DNA of 15,187 nucleotides from an uncultured Chlorobiaceae bacterium (GTDB taxonomy: Bacteria; Bacteroidota; Chlorobiia; Chlorobiales; Chlorobiaceae), in assembly GCA_903904495.1 (NCBI GenBank), contig CAIVCU010000163.1, positions 1-15,187 of the forward strand, in the 5' to 3' direction. Below, one piece after another: positions 1 to 8,718 of this stretch. The translations under genes and the position numbers were made by a program. The notes beneath the pieces were generated by a model. That model worked only from the letters and a program-made list of their open reading frames with translations, had not been told where the DNA came from and ran no database searches. The first letter of the stretch is position 1. Each line of letters opens with the position of its first letter.

Positions 1-1
1 A

Positions 2-265
2 GGATATGCCGACGGTTATTACAGAGCTCTTTCAAACCGGGTCACCGTCATGATCAACGGTAAAACGTATCAACAGATCGGAACGATAACGATGGACCAG
101 ATCATGATTGACCTCGGCACACAACATGACGTCAAAACAGGGGATAAAGCCGTTCTCTTTGGCTGGGACGGAGCTTCAGCTGAAGAGCTTGCAGAAATTG
201 CCGGCACCATTAGCTACGAAACGCTTTGTTCGGTTTCTTCCAGGGTAAAGCGTATTTTCGTATAA
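2..265 (+). CDS. alr: Alanine racemase, C-terminal fragment (5' truncated by window edge)
   Basis: This is the last 87 codons of a PLP-dependent alanine racemase, which interconverts L- and D-alanine for peptidoglycan. The reading frame is open from base 2 and ends at TAA 263-265. The fragment begins with GYADGY. Its first tyrosine is in the position of the second catalytic base of the family (Tyr265 in the Geobacillus enzyme). The sequence LSN and then a strand resembling V-x-I-N-G follow, then the IGTITMDQIMIDLG block at the substrate-pocket and dimer interface, and the typical tail ending in RVKRIFV. Only the C-terminal beta-barrel domain is present; the PLP-lysine barrel lies upstream of the window. 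I cannot tell whether it is a stand-alone alr or a MurF-Alr fusion as in many Bacteroidetes. The next gene starts 21 bp downstream on the same strand. Confidence 0.93.
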   Translation, partial: GYADGYYRALSNRVTVMINGKTYQQIGTITMDQIMIDLGTQHDVKTGDKAVLFGWDGASAEELAEIAGTISYETLCSVSSRVKRIFV

Positions 266-286
266 AACAAGTAAACCCTTACCCTT

Positions 287-802
287 ATGAATTTCTTTGA
301 AAAACTGGCCATAAGACTCAGTCTCACCAAAGCTGAAATCTCTATGGTCTCGATTCTTCTGGGATTTCTGATGCTTGGGGTTATTATGAAGAATATCAAT
401 TCGGTGGAAAACGCAGACCTCCTTATAAAAAGAAACGAAACTGCCCGTTACCGTGACACAGAGGTCGACAGCCTCATCAGGATTGCAACCGTAGAAGAGG
501 CTTCAATTAAAAATGAAGTCCTGCATGAGGATGCTGCTGAAGAAAAAGATAAGAGCGCTGAAAGGAGACCCAGGCACCCTTCCATGGGAAAAAAAGCATT
601 TACCGGAACAATCTCTTTCAATAAAGCAAGTAATCAGCAGTTACAGAAAATTCCCGGAATCGGTCCGGTTATGGCTGGACGCCTTATTAGCTTCAGAAGT
701 GAAAAAGGCGGTAAAGTGAAACGATTTGAGGACTTTCTTGAAGTCAAAGGGATAAGCAACAAAAAGCTGGAAGTCCTGAAACTATATTTCACCCTGGAGT
801 AA
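287..802 (+). CDS. Membrane-anchored helix-hairpin-helix protein (ComEA-like)
   Basis: A 171-residue protein. After a short N-terminus with several basic residues there is one hydrophobic segment (about residues 18-36), which looks like an uncleaved signal anchor. A charged, probably flexible linker (about 40-105) follows, then a C-terminal helix-hairpin-helix DNA-binding domain. The first hairpin, around 110-135, has FNKASNQQLQKIPGIGP, the classic N-x-A-x-x-x-L-x-x-I-P-G-I-G signature of ComEA and related proteins. A second hairpin around 149-168 has FLEVKGISNKKLEVL. ComEA proteins bind incoming DNA at the outer face of the membrane in transformation. That role here is inferred from the architecture; other anchored HhH proteins exist. 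No clear Shine-Dalgarno precedes the ATG. The stop codon overlaps the next start (TAATG), so the two genes are probably translationally coupled. Confidence 0.82.
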   Translation: MNFFEKLAIRLSLTKAEISMVSILLGFLMLGVIMKNINSVENADLLIKRNETARYRDTEVDSLIRIATVEEASIKNEVLHEDAAEEKDKSAERRPRHPSMGKKAFTGTISFNKASNQQLQKIPGIGPVMAGRLISFRSEKGGKVKRFEDFLEVKGISNKKLEVLKLYFTLE

Positions 803-1683
803 TGAGTAAAAGCCAGATAGCATGCTCCATCAATGCAACAGAATGCACCATTGTCCGGCTTAAAACATCCGGAACCACCGGATACAGTCTGAGCGCATGT
901 AAAACCCTTCCATTAGGCATTGGCGACCTTGCTTCAGGCAAAGGAAAGCGTATCCTGAAAAAACTTGACCGTTACCTTAAAGAGTGGCATAACGAAGACC
1001 TTGCGCTCTGTATCGAACCGGCCACCTACCTGCCCCTCCCTGCATACTTTCCTGCCCATGCAAGCGCTGAAGAGTGTAAAGCGTACTGTACCATTGAAGC
1101 CGGATACTTTTTAAGCCATCCTGAACTCTACCGGTGCGACCATGCCGGTTATTGCAACACAATCAGCAGCGGGATGCATAAAAAACACCTGCTGCTCTTC
1201 TATCCTGACGAACACTGCAAAAAAGTTTCGGAGCACTTTTCAATTAATCATCAGATAGTGTTCAGTGGCTCTCCGCTTCTGCCTCTACTGCACCTGTCGA
1301 AGCTCACCGGAGAACCGCAAATCATCCTTGAGCTTGAAAACAACTTTGTGCTCCTGACAATATCAAGAAACGGACGAGTTGAAAAATTTTCGTTCCATCA
1401 GGTAAAAAACAAAGAGGAGAGAGAGTACTTCAGCATAAAAGTACTTGTCGACAACCCGGTCTGCCGTGAAACCGGCGTGCAGCTTACCGGCACAATGGCC
1501 GACAGGATTATCATGGCACTGATCGGCAAAGAGACATCAATTGCTCTGAAACCACTCAGTATTCCACCATCCATATCGATCAGCAACCCGCAACGTTTTT
1601 CCGTCTCGTCAGCTTCGGCGGTAAAAGCCATCAGTGCTGCGCTGATGGCTCTTTCTGAACAAAAAGAAACTACAATCTTTTAG
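802..1683 (+). CDS. Cysteine-rich protein of unknown function, possibly PilM-like/actin fold
   Basis: A 293-residue protein I cannot assign firmly. The start overlaps the stop of the HhH gene by one base, so co-expression is likely. No signal peptide or transmembrane segment is evident, so it should be cytoplasmic. The N-terminus (IACSINATECTIVRLK) has the beta-hairpin character of the first strand pair of actin-like ATPases such as PilM or GspL. Near the C-terminus, QLTGTMADRIIMALIG followed by a strand and SASAVKAISAALMAL resembles the end of that fold. These are fold-level impressions, not motif matches. It holds ten cysteines, concentrated in the first half, which is unusual for the fold. 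A PilM-like protein next to a ComEA-like protein would suit a pilus or DNA-uptake function, but this is inference. The 3' end overlaps the convergent asd gene by 14 bp. Confidence 0.75.
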   Translation: MSKSQIACSINATECTIVRLKTSGTTGYSLSACKTLPLGIGDLASGKGKRILKKLDRYLKEWHNEDLALCIEPATYLPLPAYFPAHASAEECKAYCTIEAGYFLSHPELYRCDHAGYCNTISSGMHKKHLLLFYPDEHCKKVSEHFSINHQIVFSGSPLLPLLHLSKLTGEPQIILELENNFVLLTISRNGRVEKFSFHQVKNKEEREYFSIKVLVDNPVCRETGVQLTGTMADRIIMALIGKETSIALKPLSIPPSISISNPQRFSVSSASAVKAISAALMALSEQKETTIF

Positions 1684-2692
1684 CGTTGACAACTTCAGCG
1701 ATCTGCACCGCATTGGTTGCCGCTCCTTTTCTCAGGTTGTCGGCAACAATCCACATGTTCAAAGTCTGCGGATGCCAGTAATCACGTCTAATCCTTCCTA
1801 CAAAAACCTCGTCTCGCTCATAGGAGGTCAACGGCATGGGATAGATGCGCGCCGAAGGATCATCCTGAAGAATAATACCCGGTGAGCGACTGAGAAGTTC
1901 ACGCACTGCATCGATATCAAAATCACGCTCCAGCTCGATATTAAGGGACTCTCCGTGCCCTCCATAGACCGGAATACGTACAGTTGTAGGAGAAATACTC
2001 ATGGATTCATCCCCCATTATCTTTCGGGTTTCATTCACCATCTTCATCTCTTCCTTGGTATAGCCGTTATCCGTGAACACATCAATCTGCGGCACGGCGT
2101 TGAATGCTATCTGGTGAAAATGGGTAAATTCATCCTGAGTCTCACCGGCAAGCTCACTTTCAAGTGCATCGCGCCCGACCTTCCCTTTTCCTGTAACAGA
2201 CTGATAGGTCGATACCACCACCCTCTTAACACCGAAGAGATCATGAAGCGGTTTGAGAACAACAACCATCTGAATGGTTGAACAGTTGGGATTGGCGATA
2301 ATATGCTCAGGAGTGCCGTCTGCTTTGAAAATAGCTCCCGGATTCACCTCCGGCACAACAAGAGGAACATCAGGATCCATTCGAAATGCGGATGAATTGT
2401 CGATAACAACAGCACCCTGCGCTGCTGCAATCGAAGCCCACTCTTTACTGGCAGCAGCACCAGCCGAAAAAAGAGCTATATCGACACCTTGGAACGCTTC
2501 ATTCGAAGGCACCTGAACAATAAACTCCCGCCCTTTGAACCGTACAACCTGACCGGCACTTCTTGGTGATGCAAGCGGGACAATGTCGCTTACAGGGAAA
2601 TTCCTCTCTTCCAGAACCTTGAGCATCGTGCGTCCAACCAGGCCGGTTGCACCAAAAACCGCTACTCGACAGCCAACTTCCGAGTTACTCAT
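1670..2692 (-). CDS. asd: Aspartate-semialdehyde dehydrogenase
   Basis: A 340-residue enzyme reducing aspartyl-4-phosphate to aspartate semialdehyde with NADPH. This is the branch point to lysine, diaminopimelate, threonine and methionine. The N-terminal Rossmann domain has VFGATGLVG (12-20). The catalytic cysteine is Cys137 in NPNCST. TYQSVTGKG follows at about 161-169, where many homologues have S-G-A-G. The substrate-binding RIPV and the base His245 in GGHGE are also present. Length and motif order fit the full-length bacterial family. It is the last gene of an apparent SDR-recA-dusB-asd unit, starting 21 bp after dusB. The region before the ATG is AT-rich with only a weak AGG. The 3' end overlaps the oppositely oriented gene by 14 bp, leaving no room for an intergenic terminator. 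Confidence 0.97.
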   Translation of the reverse strand: MSNSEVGCRVAVFGATGLVGRTMLKVLEERNFPVSDIVPLASPRSAGQVVRFKGREFIVQVPSNEAFQGVDIALFSAGAAASKEWASIAAAQGAVVIDNSSAFRMDPDVPLVVPEVNPGAIFKADGTPEHIIANPNCSTIQMVVVLKPLHDLFGVKRVVVSTYQSVTGKGKVGRDALESELAGETQDEFTHFHQIAFNAVPQIDVFTDNGYTKEEMKMVNETRKIMGDESMSISPTTVRIPVYGGHGESLNIELERDFDIDAVRELLSRSPGIILQDDPSARIYPMPLTSYERDEVFVGRIRRDYWHPQTLNMWIVADNLRKGAATNAVQIAEVVNAKRL

Positions 2693-2713
2693 AACCTATT
2701 GTATATTTATTGC

Positions 2714-3757
2714 TTAATAATTTAATTCGAGTCTATTTGAATGGTCATTGAGGTATTCCGTATTCTCACGGATTGTTCCCTCCCTTGCATATCCATCGCA
2801 CTCCTCACCGTATGCGAGTAGAATATCGATAACCTGCTCCCACCCCTCCTCACGAACAAGTTTATTTCGTACCCGCGATACCATCGGAAGGCCTTTCAGG
2901 TAGGTGGCATAATGACGACGCATTTCGAGTGTCCCATACTTTTCACCCTTGAACTGTACAGAAAGTTTTAAATGCTCAACAGCCGCATCTATCCTTTCCC
3001 GAAAACCGGGAGAAGGCATCGGCCGGCCCGTTTTAACCAATTGCTTTGCCCGCTCAAAAATAAACGGATTTCCGATCGAACCCCTGCCGATCATAATGCC
3101 ATCAGCCCCGGTCTCTGCAAACATGGCAACAGCATCTTCGGGCGTCCAAATATCACCGTTGGCGATTATCGGTATTCGCGCATGCTCTTTCACTTCACGG
3201 ATCCAGTTCCAGTCCGCCCTGCCCTTATACATTTCACTTCTGGTACGACCATGCACAGCAAGAGCCTGGATACCGACATCCTCGAGGCGATGAAGAACAT
3301 CAATAATATTAATTGACTCGCGATCCCATCCGATTCTTGTTTTTGCGGTTACCGGAATGTTTACCGCACGGACAACTGCTTCAGCAATCTGTGTCATTTT
3401 TTCCGGTTCCCTGAGCAATGCAGCGCCAGCACCCTTGCCGGCAACTTTCTTGGTCGGACATCCGAAATTGATATCAAGATAATCAGGGTTATACTCTTCG
3501 GCAATGACAGCAGCCTCAATCATCGACTCGACACTGCTGCCGAAAATCTGTATTGCCAGCGGTCTTTCGACAGCATCAGCCGTCAGCTTGCGCACAGATT
3601 TCTCAACACCCCTTCGCAGGGCTTCAGCACTGATAAACTCTGTATAGACAATATCCGCTCCATGCCGCTTGCAGAGCTGCCTGAACGCCCTGTCAGTCAC
3701 ATCCTCCATAGGCGCAAGCATAACAGGACGGTCAATATCAATGGTTCCGATTTTCAT
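2714..3757 (-). CDS. dusB: tRNA-dihydrouridine synthase, DusB/NifR3 type
   Basis: A 347-residue FMN- and NADPH-dependent enzyme that reduces specific uridines in tRNA to dihydrouridine. The TIM barrel opens with [15 protein letters not shown], the family N-terminal signature. The catalytic cysteine is Cys100 in [11 protein letters not shown]. The FMN- and phosphate-binding pieces follow in order: [22 protein letters not shown] and GIMIGRG. The C-terminal helical domain containing [13 protein letters not shown] binds tRNA in this family. The segment order and the GSIGNPFIF stretch favour the DusB/NifR3 branch, but substrate positions cannot be read from sequence. The ATG lies 2 bp after the recA stop codon, so cotranscription and translational coupling with recA are likely. 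Confidence 0.95.
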   Translation of the reverse strand: MKIGTIDIDRPVMLAPMEDVTDRAFRQLCKRHGADIVYTEFISAEALRRGVEKSVRKLTADAVERPLAIQIFGSSVESMIEAAVIAEEYNPDYLDINFGCPTKKVAGKGAGAALLREPEKMTQIAEAVVRAVNIPVTAKTRIGWDRESINIIDVLHRLEDVGIQALAVHGRTRSEMYKGRADWNWIREVKEHARIPIIANGDIWTPEDAVAMFAETGADGIMIGRGSIGNPFIFERAKQLVKTGRPMPSPGFRERIDAAVEHLKLSVQFKGEKYGTLEMRRHYATYLKGLPMVSRVRNKLVREEGWEQVIDILLAYGEECDGYAREGTIRENTEYLNDHSNRLELNY

Positions 3758-3759
3758 AC

Positions 3760-4806
3760 CTATCCGTTAATAATCTCAGCAGGCCCAGACATCAATGCCT
3801 TAACCTCCGCATGAATCTTAGTATAGAGCGATGGATCTTCACGTAAAGCCTTTTTGACAGTTTCACGGCCCTGACCAAGTTTTTCCTGACCATAACTGAA
3901 CCATGAACCGGCTTTTTTCACAACACCAAACTCAACACCAAGATCAATCAGCTCTCCAATGGCAGATATTCCTTCGCCATACAGGATATCAAATTCGGCA
4001 GTCTTGAACGGCGGAGCAACCTTGTTTTTAACAACCTTCACCCTGGTACGGTTCCCTGTACTCTCCTCACCATCCTTGATCTGGGCAATTTTACGAATAT
4101 CGAGGCGTACTGAAGCATAAAATTTCAGAGCCTTGCCACCGGTCGTCGTTTCAGGGCTGCCATACATGACCCCGATTTTATCACGAAGCTGATTGATAAA
4201 AATACAGACACAGCTCGATTTTGAAATAGCACCGGTAAGTTTGCGCAGAGCCTGGCTCATAAGCCTTGCCTGCAGACCCATGACACTGTCGCCCATTTCA
4301 CCTTCGAGCTCAGCCTGAGGCACCAGAGCTGCTACGGAATCAACAACCACAACATCAATGGCGCCACTTCTGACAAGTGTTTCAACAATAGAGAGAGCCT
4401 GTTCGCCGGATTCAGGCTGACTGATCAGCAGTGCGTTGATATCAACACCGAGCTTGCGGGCATAAGAGGGATCAAAAGCATGTTCAGCATCCACGATAGC
4501 AGCAATACCTCCCTCTTTCTGCGCCTCGGCAATAACATGCAAGGCAAGAGTTGTTTTGCCCGATGATTCCGGACCATATATTTCCGTGACTCGGCCGCGA
4601 GGAAGACCTCCAACTCCGAGCGCAAAATCAAGTGCCATCGATCCGGTTGAAATCGACTGGACCTTCATCACCGCCGAATCATCACCAAGTCGCATGATAG
4701 CGCCCTTGCCGAACTGTTTTTCGAGAGCTTCGACTGCCAGATTCAGTTGTTTGAGCTTTGCCGGATCAACACCGACTGTCTTCTGATCATTTTTTTGAGT
4801 ATCCAT
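3760..4806 (-). CDS. recA: Recombinase RecA
   Basis: A 348-residue, full-length RecA, which forms ATP-dependent filaments on single-stranded DNA for strand exchange and repair. The Walker A motif GPESSGKTT is at 78-86, the catalytic glutamate is Glu108 in DAEHA, and Walker B is VVVVDS (152-157). Loop L1 around EGEMGDS and loop L2 around 205-229 ([10 protein letters not shown], then [11 protein letters not shown]) are intact, and no intein interrupts the gene. The C-terminus is short and only mildly acidic. The gene sits 38 bp after the SDR gene and 2 bp before dusB. The bases before the ATG are pyrimidine-rich with no Shine-Dalgarno. I see no palindrome resembling the E. coli or B. subtilis LexA box in the short gap. 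Confidence 0.99.
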   Translation of the reverse strand: MDTQKNDQKTVGVDPAKLKQLNLAVEALEKQFGKGAIMRLGDDSAVMKVQSISTGSMALDFALGVGGLPRGRVTEIYGPESSGKTTLALHVIAEAQKEGGIAAIVDAEHAFDPSYARKLGVDINALLISQPESGEQALSIVETLVRSGAIDVVVVDSVAALVPQAELEGEMGDSVMGLQARLMSQALRKLTGAISKSSCVCIFINQLRDKIGVMYGSPETTTGGKALKFYASVRLDIRKIAQIKDGEESTGNRTRVKVVKNKVAPPFKTAEFDILYGEGISAIGELIDLGVEFGVVKKAGSWFSYGQEKLGQGRETVKKALREDPSLYTKIHAEVKALMSGPAEIING

Positions 4807-4844
4807 AGAGCGAGAGTGATAAAATTGAAAAAAGAGGAGAACCT

Positions 4845-5834
4845 TCAGGTTATAATAGTCTTTAACGTTTCAGAGAGCTCCCGGTACTTCATGCTCAATT
4901 CCTGCACTGACCTGGTATTGCTGAATGAAAGCTGCCTTGATGCAATGCGTATACTTTCAAGACTGATAAATGAGGGGCTGTTCGACAGCGCCGACCATAG
5001 TTCACCGCCCAAGCCTGCAAGAACACCCATACCATCGGGAACCATAAATGAACGTCTGGAACTGCTGCCAGCAAGGCTCCCGATACGGGCGAAAAGCTCA
5101 CGGAACGAGAGGTTATGGCCAACAACAATATAACGCTCTCCTGAACGACCTTTTTCCCAGGCGGCAAGATGAGCATCTACCACGTCGCGGATATCAACGA
5201 AACCTGTACTCCCTGAAGGAAAGATCGGGAGTCTGCCCTTATAGATCAAGTTCACAACCTCATTCGATGAACTGACCGAAGCAGGATTTTTCCGGTCAAT
5301 ACCAATAACCACTCCGGGATTCACTATCACGACATCAAGCCCCTCAGCCACACCTCGTAACCCCTCCAGTTCTGCCAGATGCTTGGACTCCATATAGCCG
5401 TTTCTGCGCTGCCACTCCTGAAATGAGGTCGACTCGCCTGCTGGCGTACCATCCTCTGTAGCACCAATGGCTGCAATGGAGCTGGTCAGAACAAGCTTTC
5501 GGACATTGTTGAAAAGAGAGGCATTGACAATGTTTCTTGTTCCAAGAACATTAGTGTCGTAGAGTGCATTACGAAATTTCCTTGTATAGGAAATCAGTCC
5601 AGCACAATGAAACACCGTATCCACACCCTTGAACGCCTCCATAAGTCCAAGAGAATCATGCAGGTCCGCCTGGACGATATCAACCGGTAACCCCTCAAGA
5701 AAGGAACAGTCCGAACTTTTCCTCACAATTACCCTGCACCTGACCTCTCCGGAAAATTTGGAGAGCAGTGCAAGAACAAGCTGAGATCCTATATATCCGG
5801 TTGCACCTGTTATTACAATTGTTGGTCTGGGCAT
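4845..5834 (-). CDS. NAD(P)-dependent epimerase/dehydratase (extended SDR family)
   Basis: A 329-residue extended short-chain dehydrogenase. The N-terminal dinucleotide fold has the glycine motif GATGYIG (10-16), with HCAGL near 76-80 and a serine pair at 118-119 in [11 protein letters not shown]. The catalytic pair is Tyr147 and Lys151 in the YxxxK motif (YMESK). [15 protein letters not shown], around 210-230, is characteristic of the dihydroflavonol-4-reductase-like and sugar-epimerase branches. The substrate is unknown; NADP-dependent reduction or epimerization of a sugar nucleotide, sterol-like or isoprenoid compound are all possible. It is the first gene of the leftward SDR-recA-dusB-asd cluster. 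A possible promoter directly upstream would give an almost leaderless mRNA. The start at 5834 is supported by the Rossmann motif beginning at the normal distance from the N-terminus. Confidence 0.9.
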   Translation of the reverse strand: MPRPTIVITGATGYIGSQLVLALLSKFSGEVRCRVIVRKSSDCSFLEGLPVDIVQADLHDSLGLMEAFKGVDTVFHCAGLISYTRKFRNALYDTNVLGTRNIVNASLFNNVRKLVLTSSIAAIGATEDGTPAGESTSFQEWQRRNGYMESKHLAELEGLRGVAEGLDVVIVNPGVVIGIDRKNPASVSSSNEVVNLIYKGRLPIFPSGSTGFVDIRDVVDAHLAAWEKGRSGERYIVVGHNLSFRELFARIGSLAGSSSRRSFMVPDGMGVLAGLGGELWSALSNSPSFISLESIRIASRQLSFSNTRSVQELSMKYRELSETLKTIIT

Positions 5835-5841
5835 TAAACGC

Positions 5842-5870
5842 TTAATAATTTCCGCTTACTCAGCTGTAAA
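5842..5870 (-). promoter_or_regulatory. Candidate sigma-70-type promoter for the SDR-recA-dusB-asd unit
   Basis: On the minus strand, TTTACA (5870-5865) is separated by 17 bp from TATTAA (5847-5842). These match the consensus hexamers at 5 of 6 and 4 of 6 positions. Transcription would start close to 5835, essentially at the start codon, so the mRNA would be leaderless or nearly so. This is a pattern match only. Confidence 0.35.
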
Positions 5871-5923
5871 AACTTTCTGGAACAGCTTTTTTTCGCATCA
5901 TGGAACCACATACTTTTCATGTA

Positions 5924-5952
5924 TTGATCACTGCAGCTTAGTAACGTATAAT
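5924..5952 (+). promoter_or_regulatory. Candidate sigma-70-type promoter for the M16 peptidase gene
   Basis: TTGATC (5924-5929) is followed after 17 bp by a perfect TATAAT (5947-5952). Transcription would start near 5959, leaving about 80 nt of 5' leader before the ATG at 6042. This is the best promoter-like sequence in the window. An inverted repeat covers its -10 element. Confidence 0.55.
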
Positions 5953-5965
5953 TGACGTTAAAGCT
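5935..5965. repeat. Imperfect inverted repeat over the -10 element (possible operator)
   Basis: The arms AGCTT+TAACGT (5935-5939 and 5942-5947) and ACGTTA+AAGCT (5955-5965) are exact complements over 11 bp, with two extra bases (AG) in the left arm and a 7-base centre. The symmetry surrounds TATAAT and the expected start point, where a repressor would block RNA polymerase. No regulator is identified. Confidence 0.4.
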
Positions 5966-6041
5966 TCACTGTTTACAAAAATAAGAATTAAAACTACATT
6001 GCATTCAATTCCCGTCACAAGCATTAGAAAATTATTCAGTA

Positions 6042-7322
6042 ATGTCAAAAGAAAAATCCCGGCATCTTCCGTCTCCCGCTTCTGATGGATCGGTCCATCA
6101 AGATGAACTGGCGAACGGATTAAAGATCCTCACCGATGCAGTGCCTTATGTCCAGAGCATTACCCTAGGCATTCAGATTGATGCGGGCTCGCGTGATGAC
6201 CCCGAAGAGAACCCGGGATTGGCGCATTTTATTGAACATGCTCTCTTTAAAGGTACAGGAAGTCGATCATACCTCGACATTGCAAGAAATATCGAAAAAA
6301 ACGGTGGCTACCTCGATGCTTTCACCACCAAGGAACAGACCTGCATTTATCTCCGCTGTCTCCCTGAACACCTTGAACCATCCTTTGACCTGCTCTCGGA
6401 TCTTGTGTGCGACCCGGTTTTCCCGCCTGAAGAGATTGACAAAGAAAAGGAGGTAGTCATTGAGGAGATCAGCAGCGTCAACGATACTCCTGAAGAACTT
6501 ATTTTTGAAGAGTTTGATCTGCGCTCATTTCCCCTGCACTCTCTCGGTAAACCAATCCTTGGAACTGAAGAAAGCGTTGGAAATTTCACGGATGAAACTT
6601 TGAAAAACTTCATGCGGCAACACTATGTTCCGCAAAAAATGCTGCTCACTGCTACTGGAAAAGTTGATCGCGATGAAATCATACGGCTTGGAGAACGATT
6701 TCTCGGCAAACTTAGAAAACCATCAGGCATCCAGTACGTTCGCCAGCCGTTCCGTCCAGAGCATTACACCCCTTTTGCTCTGACGCTGAAAAAACGGGTC
6801 TGCCAGGCGCAGATCGTACTCGGTACAGCAATAGCGCGACACGACCCACTCTTTTACTGCCTTATGGTACTGAACTCAATGCTCGGTAACGGCATGAGCT
6901 CCCTGCTCAATCTTGAACTTCGTGAAAAGAGAGGTCTTGCGTATAATGTCTATTCATCGATCACCTTTTACGATGATCTGACGACATTGAATGTTTATGC
7001 CGGCACCGACAGCAACAAGACGAAGGTCACTATGGCGCTCATCAAGGAGCTGCTCCAGAGCGACGCCCTGAAAAATCCCGATCCGGACGAGCTTCAGGCG
7101 GCAAAAACCAAACTGCTTGGCTCACATATTATGGGTATGGAAAAAATGACACGCAGAATGTCTCAGATGGCATCCGATATTTCCTATTTTGGCAGATATA
7201 TCGAGCCTGAAGAAAAGACAGCTGCAATTGAGGCTGTCACGGCTGACGGTATCGCTGAAGCCGCTATGCGACTGCTCCATGATGCACCGTATTCAACTTT
7301 GATCTATAAACCGGGACGGTAG
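6042..7322 (+). CDS. M16 family zinc metallopeptidase (pitrilysin/processing-peptidase-like)
   Basis: A 426-residue M16 peptidase of the two-domain M16B size. The inverted zinc motif HxxEH is HFIEH, with His62 and His66 as ligands and Glu65 as the catalytic base. The distal zinc ligand is Glu142 (in EVVIEEI), 75 residues further on as in the family. The C-terminal half carries the substrate-binding R/Y element REKRGLAYNVYS (Arg297, Tyr301), so both halves of the active chamber are in one chain. No signal peptide is evident, so a cytoplasmic enzyme degrading short peptides is likely; the substrate is unknown. It is divergent from the SDR gene and precedes trigger factor by about 98 bp. No Shine-Dalgarno is visible before the ATG, but a good promoter lies about 90 bp upstream. 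Confidence 0.95.
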   Translation: MSKEKSRHLPSPASDGSVHQDELANGLKILTDAVPYVQSITLGIQIDAGSRDDPEENPGLAHFIEHALFKGTGSRSYLDIARNIEKNGGYLDAFTTKEQTCIYLRCLPEHLEPSFDLLSDLVCDPVFPPEEIDKEKEVVIEEISSVNDTPEELIFEEFDLRSFPLHSLGKPILGTEESVGNFTDETLKNFMRQHYVPQKMLLTATGKVDRDEIIRLGERFLGKLRKPSGIQYVRQPFRPEHYTPFALTLKKRVCQAQIVLGTAIARHDPLFYCLMVLNSMLGNGMSSLLNLELREKRGLAYNVYSSITFYDDLTTLNVYAGTDSNKTKVTMALIKELLQSDALKNPDPDELQAAKTKLLGSHIMGMEKMTRRMSQMASDISYFGRYIEPEEKTAAIEAVTADGIAEAAMRLLHDAPYSTLIYKPGR

Positions 7323-7420
7323 GCAGAATGGCGGATAAGGCCTGTTTTAAAACAGAGGATTAATTCGTATCTTCTTAACTTTTAATTTTTCATACTCACT
7401 AATTAACCAGAGAGAGAGCC

Positions 7421-8704
7421 TTGCAAAAGAATATCAAGAACGTCAGCGAAACCGAACAGGAACTGGAAATTATTCTTTCCGCAGAAGAGTTTGGTCCCGA
7501 ATATAACCAGGAACTTGAAGAAGCAAAGAGAAGCATACAGATAAAGGGATTCAGAAAAGGACATGCCCCTGCAAGCTTGATTAAAAAACTTGCAGGCCCT
7601 TCCATAGAGGCAACAATAGCTGAAAAAATGGCATCGAAATATTTCGGAGAAATTGCTGAAGCCGAAAAAATTAAGCCTGCAGGCCGCGCACAGATTATCA
7701 ATTTCACTTTCGCACCTGAACAGCTGACCCTGCAACTCTCTTATGAGATCCATCCTGAATTCGAACTGAAAGATTTCAGTGAATATTCTTTCACAAAGGC
7801 CAAATATACAGTCACCGATAAGGATGTCGAGCATGAGATCAATCTTATTCTCAAAGGCCATGGCACGTTGATCAGCGTCGATGAAGCCGCATTGTCAACC
7901 GACACTGTGATCGGTGATGTCTACAAACTGAATGACACCGGCGAAGCTGTTGAGGAAGAAAAAACTGAAAACCATCACTTCACCCTTGAGTATCTGCCCG
8001 AAGAGAACCCGTTCCGTAAAGCGCTTACAGGGAAAAAAGCAGGAGAGAGCGTCGATATTGAAAACGATCAGAAAGAGTCATCGGCTGAACCTTCCAGATA
8101 CCGCGTTAACATCAGTGAGATTAAACGGCTTGAGTTGCCGGAACTGACTGACGATCTTGTAAAAGAGATCACAGGACAACGTTTTGAATCAGTTGCAGAT
8201 TTCACTGCGGACGTACACATCCAGATCGAACAGCATTTTTTATTGAAATCTGATGAGGATCTGCTCGAATCCATTTCGGCGAAACTAATTGAAGAAAACC
8301 CGGTACCAACTCCGGAATCAATGGTTGCCTCATTTTCGAAAATGCTTGTTGAAAATGCCAAACGCCAGATGGGCGGACGCTTCCCGAAAGGCTTTGACGA
8401 AGAGCAGTTCCGCATTTCAATGAGACCAAATGCCATACAACATGCCCAGTGGCTTCTTATCAGTCAGAAAATAGCAGAGCTCGACAATCTTGATGTTACC
8501 GACGATGACATCAAGGCTTATGCAGAAAAAGAAGCGGATAAAAATGGTGCGGCGAATGCAGAAGATCTGCTGAACACCTATATGTCTTCAGAATTCAGGG
8601 ATTACATCACTGATACCATTCTTAAAGACAAAATCTACGAGATTATCAAATCCAAGGTCACCATCACCGAAGAAGAGACCTCAATTCCGGCTCATAAAGC
8701 CTGA
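7421..8704 (+). CDS. tig: Trigger factor, ribosome-associated chaperone
   Basis: A 427-residue trigger factor, which binds at the ribosomal exit tunnel near L23 and shields nascent chains. The N-terminal domain (about 1-115) contains the ribosome-docking signature GFRKGHAP at 43-50. The middle region (about 160-236) aligns with the FKBP-type PPIase domain and ends in the usual [11 protein letters not shown] junction. However, it is shortened and lacks the GFEDGIKG-type segment lining the active site, so isomerase activity is doubtful. The C-terminal helical arm domain fills 237-427. The start is TTG at 7421: the MQKNIKN N-terminus fits the family and no in-frame ATG lies suitably upstream. 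A purine run (AGAGAGAG) just upstream may act as a weak ribosome binding site. A strong terminator follows the stop by 14 bp. Confidence 0.96.
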   Translation: MQKNIKNVSETEQELEIILSAEEFGPEYNQELEEAKRSIQIKGFRKGHAPASLIKKLAGPSIEATIAEKMASKYFGEIAEAEKIKPAGRAQIINFTFAPEQLTLQLSYEIHPEFELKDFSEYSFTKAKYTVTDKDVEHEINLILKGHGTLISVDEAALSTDTVIGDVYKLNDTGEAVEEEKTENHHFTLEYLPEENPFRKALTGKKAGESVDIENDQKESSAEPSRYRVNISEIKRLELPELTDDLVKEITGQRFESVADFTADVHIQIEQHFLLKSDEDLLESISAKLIEENPVPTPESMVASFSKMLVENAKRQMGGRFPKGFDEEQFRISMRPNAIQHAQWLLISQKIAELDNLDVTDDDIKAYAEKEADKNGAANAEDLLNTYMSSEFRDYITDTILKDKIYEIIKSKVTITEEETSIPAHKA

Positions 8705-8718
8705 TATCTCATTACCTT

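Noticed and set aside
1955..2516. Plus-strand open frames inside asd
   Set aside because: They are antisense to a clear asd gene with all catalytic motifs and show no protein-family features of their own.
4840..4851. AACCT-TC-AGGTT palindrome at the SDR 3' end before recA
   Set aside because: The 2-base loop is too tight for a terminator hairpin, and it does not resemble known LexA boxes.
7342..7355. 14-base perfect palindrome CTGTTTTAAAACAG between the M16 gene and tig
   Set aside because: Considered as a terminator, but the stem is AT-rich with no usable loop and no T-tract follows. Part of it (TTTTAAAACAG) recurs at the folK end, which is probably chance in AT-rich sequence.
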